Positions 60,484 to 64,000 of a stretch of DNA of 64,000 bases are shown in pieces. A model generated the notes under the pieces. It saw only the letters and a list, made by a program, of their open reading frames with translations, was not told the origin of the DNA and did no database searches. The DNA lies in contig NC_037090.1 of assembly GCF_002994745.2 (NCBI RefSeq), positions 30,238,501-30,302,500 of the forward strand. Reading direction: 5' to 3'. How positions within the stretch are numbered: position 1 is the stretch's first letter; each line of letters opens with the position of its first letter. Made by a program: the position numbers and the translations under genes. The stretch is from Rosa chinensis. Lineage: Eukaryota > Streptophyta > Magnoliopsida > Rosales > Rosaceae.

Positions 60484-60800
60484 GGCCTTATTTTGTGGCC
60501 TTAGTCTTATGTGTTTGCTTTGCCTACTAACACTAGGGGGGCAACACTCTATACATTCTGTAACATGAGGCCTTCTTTTGAGGCCTTATTTTTGATTAAT
60601 TTCCAACTTTTGTTGTAATTTTTCCTTGACAATGCGTGTTAAGAAAATAAAAGGTGGCCTGTACATGAGGCCTTATTTTATAACAATATCTCTTAGCTAT
60701 ACTCAAAAGCATTCATTCATAAAGTGGCTTTGCGGCCAAAAGCAGTACAAATTGAAACGTTTACATTTGCAATTACAAGGCCAAAAGTGGCTTGAAAATC
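60484..60800. repeat. Cluster of GGCCTT-containing phrases
   Basis: TGAGGCCTT or CAGGCCTTATTTT-like phrases occur at about 60484, 60499, 60568, 60584, 60653, 60668 and 60779 in otherwise AT-rich sequence. The cluster sits between integrase and the antisense gene. Confidence 0.5.
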
Positions 60801-61916
60801 ATAGGATTTGCAGATCTTCTAAGAGTTTCTGGATCTTGTGGTGACGAAGGGGGCTGTGGGCAGTACCGCTGGTACTCTTCCTCTCTTCACCCACATCCTC
60901 CACCGATCTGAGTAGCAGCTGCTCTCATTTGTATCGGGGGAAGAGGGAAGGAAATAATCCATCGCAACCCTTCCGGTGGATTGTCCTCCGGGATGGAGAT
61001 GGTCTTCAGAGGGAGCGCGACTCACAACCACATCTACCTCCAGGGGAAAAATTGAAGTCTCGTAGTCGGACCCCGGAGGTAGACCGCGGAAGAGGAATGA
61101 TCGGCCTCAAAATGGCCTTTCGCCCTTCTCCCTCCTGCTCCACGCAAGCAGTTTGAGAAGAGGGACCCCTCAGAATCTGGTTCTGCAGCGTTAGGAGCGC
61201 TACATGTTCTTCCGTCTAACTGAAACCGGTAGATTCCATCCGGATTTCCAGAGACTGAAGACATGCCACTGGACCTGAGATTAGGCCATGAGGCCTACCC
61301 AGGTCTTGAGATTAAGCCATGAAGCCTATGAGTTTATGATTGAGGGTGAGACAACGAGAAGAAGATTTCAGAAACTGAAGGAAGAAAAGTAAGGCTTGCG
61401 AAACTATCTCTGGGAAGGCCATATTTGCTTGTGTTTATCACTTCTCCAAAGTACAGGTATTTATAGGGCCAATCTCAGTGGCCTCAGCCGTGAGATGGGC
61501 AGTTGAAATATTTTCGACGCCATCAATGAGAGTATCAATGGAATTGAATGCAAGGATCTCGGTAATAAAGGCACTTGAAAACGCGTGGGAAGCGGGGCAG
61601 TCTTCAAGGAGATAACCGCTCCATTTCGAGATTATTTTTTCAAACCAATTTCAATAACAATAAAGGTAAACATTGAACCGCTTCAAAAGTTGAGGATATA
61701 TTTGGGCCAAGCAAAGTGGGCTAAATATTTAAATTAGATAAGTGATAATAGTATTGTTCATACAAAATGGGCCTAATAATAGAGGCCTAGAGTTTTCAGC
61801 CCGCATGGGTCAGACGCAGTAGATGTTCATCCAAGCGAAAACTGGCATCTGCAGCAGCTCGCTCCGCGAGCTTGAGCGAGGTTTTGAGACAATGCTTCAA
61901 AGGTTGCTAGGGGTTG

Positions 61917-64000
61917 TTATAGTAAGGGTTCCTCATGCTCAAGCCGGGCTGTTACAACAATCAATTGGGCTTGAAGTTCTTGAATCTGAGACCGGAGATG
62001 ATTTTGCGTGATTCGCAAGTCTCTAACGAGGATAACCCTATCCCCTAGGAAGTCGCGAGAGGTGTCAGCTTGTTGAGTGAGACCCCGATAGTGGGCCTGG
62101 GCTTGCCTGACTTGAGCAGTCGCGGCCGCTCTTTCATTAATTCGTTGGGGAAGATTCTGTAGCAGTTCGTCTATCTCGGTGAACTCGTTCTCAGTAATGG
62201 CTCGCTCGCGATAGAGAACCCTCAAGTATTCCAGAGCCCTGGTGGATGCACCAGGCAGTAGGATGTCGGGGCTCAGAAGGCGTTGGAGCCCATCCCTGGC
62301 CTCATCTATAACTCCGGGAGGGGCCACTTCAAGTACTCGAGCAAGCCTTTCCAGTCTGGAACGAGGCTCAGGCGATGGATCTGGGGCAGTAGCAGCGACA
62401 TGAGCTTCATGAGGCTCTATAATAGGGGCCGCTTCCGGCTCCGGTTCGGCGTTCAACTCTTCTCCTGCTTCAGGAGCATGGGGGGCAAGCTCCTAGATCG
62501 CCATGCCTTCGCCAGCTGGGCCGGCAGGATCGGCGCCAAGTACTTTCGTAACAACGGCCGCTTCCTCGGCAGGACCAAGATTCTGTGGTTAAAGAAGAAT
62601 CATTAGGGTGCACAAAGAATAAAATAAGGATCAAGACATTATGCTTGTCAAGAGAATGTACCTCTGCGGCCGGAGACTCGTGAAGAATTGCTATCAGTGC
62701 AAGCTCTTGAGCCGCTTCACTGGGAATTGGGCCAGGAGCTATCTGTGCTATGGGATGTGTAGCGATTGGTTCCTCAAGCGGTGCGTCCAAAGGAGTTGTT
62801 CTTTCTTCCGATTCAGGCGAGCTGTCATCTATAACCTGTACCGGGATTGAGGCCAGTTGCACGTCGCTCGCGATGCTAGCGGGAGGTGGAGGTTGATCGG
62901 AAACCATGGGCGCTTGGGCTTGCGAGGCAGATATGCCTTCACCGGCGGCTGAAGAGCCTTCCCCAGCTTGTCTGGTGGACCGGCAATGAACCTGCAAGCG
63001 AGGACAGTTATAGGAATGCACGAAATGGGAAGTAAATTATAAGGTAGGATTCCTGTTTTGTACCAGTCGATCAGCGATTGGTTCATCCTTTTCCCATGGG
63101 TCAGTGCGAGGGTCCGAGCGATTGCGCTTGCGTGCCAAGGCAGCGGCAACCTGCTAAAATCAAAGGATTAGACTTAGCTTAGGGAGAAAGCGCGGTCCTA
63201 AGAATGAAGGGTTCTTACCGTTTGTGAATTATCATCATCGGAAGAGGAATCTTCAACTTCAGGCTCCGCGATCACCATTTTCTGCTTTCCAGACTGGCCG
63301 GTGGCTGGAGAAGCATTAATTGCACGGCTGCCAGAAGGTGGCACATTTCCCTGGTACAACAAAGTTTGAGTTAAAAGGAAGAGTGAAAGAAGGAATAAAA
63401 TATAAACTAAGATACTTACATCTTGAGGGGGCTCACGGATTACGATACCAGCCAGGGCCTGCCGTAGGGCTCGCACCGGTTGCTGAGCCAGCTCAGGAGG
63501 AAGTGGAGGTTGTGCAGCGTTTTCGGGGAAGTGATCAAGTAGCTCAATATCAGCAGCATAGGGACATCTCAGTTCCCCAAAGATGGTCGCGAAGAGTTCA
63601 TCATCTCGCTCGCTCCAGCAATTAATGGAAACTTTTGCCCACCACTCCTCATATTCTTCCTCAGTCCCATCCACAGCGTCGATGTCCTTAGCCCAATCTG
63701 GACGGTCAACCAATGCGAGCATGCTTTGTGCCGGCGCAGGCCCAGAAGGGGGCCCAAATCTACGCTAGGAGGTGTTGTAGTTCCAGGCATCATACAGCAA
63801 GAATGGCACTAGTTGAGCGAGGCCGAACTAGCGAGCGAAATGGTTAGGGGCGTAAAGCTCATAACTAAGTTCCTCGGCAGCGATTCTGATATCTGAGCAA
63901 GAGATCGCGCGGCGAAAGGCCAAGAGCGCGCGATCGCTGTAGCGAGAAGCGCCAGGAAGGAATCCGTTTTCAAGCGGAGGTGGGAATCTTCTACCTAATA
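61917..64000 (-). pseudogene. Antisense, intron-containing plant-mobile-domain-like gene, 5' end outside the window
   Basis: Exon-like blocks on the minus strand are 63420-64000, 63219-63350, 63064-63150, 62662-62991 and 61917-62582, all joined by GT-AG borders in one frame. The first block has SRYSDRALLAFRRAISCSD, YAPNHFAR, FGLAQLVP and a later EEYEEWWAKV. The layout resembles the C-terminal part of the PMD (aminotransferase-like plant mobile domain, PF10536) family. The later part is Pro/Glu-rich, then a coiled-coil-like stretch (EIDELLQNLP to QAQLIVVTARLEHE). Stops are TAG after HFAR, TAG after NYNTS and TAG after EGMAI. Extra antisense genes downstream of integrase are known in Tat-lineage elements. 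The PMD assignment is from motif memory only. Confidence 0.65.

Larger units (their letters stand above)
52440..64000 (+). mobile_element. Ty3/gypsy retrotransposon, Tat type, decayed, right end outside the window
   Basis: The domain order is gag, protease, RT, RNase H, a second RNase H and integrase, then an antisense extra gene. The second RNase H marks the Tat lineage. TATAAATAC at about 52541 is a likely LTR promoter, followed by a twofold imperfect repeat (52645-52770, GACCG...CCAGTCCTAGTCTC). LTR borders, primer site and target duplication could not be fixed. About 52171-52439 is unassigned. The region 60570-61916 between integrase and the antisense gene has repeated GAGGCCTTATTTT phrases and no sense ORF. 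Confidence 0.85.

Overview
This is nuclear DNA of a flowering plant, a eudicot and possibly Rosaceae (the family guess is weak). The evidence is spliced genes with plant-type GT-AG introns, plant-specific gene families, and dense nested plant transposons: Mutator-like (MULE), hAT, Ty1/copia, Ty3/gypsy of the Tat type, LINE remnants and MITEs. No prokaryotic feature, CRISPR array, tRNA or rRNA gene was found.

Two host genes look intact, both on the minus strand. The first (5525-9658) is a 10-exon alcohol-forming fatty acyl-CoA reductase of 494 residues. The second (41424-49286) is an 11-exon protein of 1342 residues with an FG-motif-rich N-terminus, TPR repeats and a C-terminal J-domain (plant TPR-DnaJ family, DNAJC7-like). 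All intron phases agree in both models.

The rest is mostly mobile DNA. 1-2281: degenerate repeats and LTR-like sequence. 2282-5040: 3' part of a LINE carrying a non-autonomous MULE (3401-4951, 9-bp target duplication); a MULE-type MITE follows (5080-5382). 10400-14900: a degraded ~130-bp tandem repeat interrupted by several elements, including a palindromic element with TGTAACGCCCC ends (10584-12381). 12611-22139: a tandem triplication of a ~3.2-kb unit whose junctions are poly-C tracts. Its third copy runs into a MULE transposase gene (22434-39760) that is split by a hAT element (23354-24276) and by a second TIR element of about 14.6 kb (24641-39228).

That second element carries a broken FAR1-type DNA-binding exon. 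The exon is split by an 11-kb Ty1/copia retrotransposon (26217-37253), whose gag is in turn split by a solo LTR (33217-35149). The insertion order can be read directly: MULE, then TIR element, then copia, then solo LTR.

49634-52200 holds a second LINE RNase H remnant and LTR-like pieces. From about 52440 to the right edge lies a decayed Ty3/gypsy Tat-type element with gag, protease, RT, RNase H, a second RNase H and integrase. It is followed on the opposite strand by an intron-containing, broken plant-mobile-domain-like gene that runs off the window.
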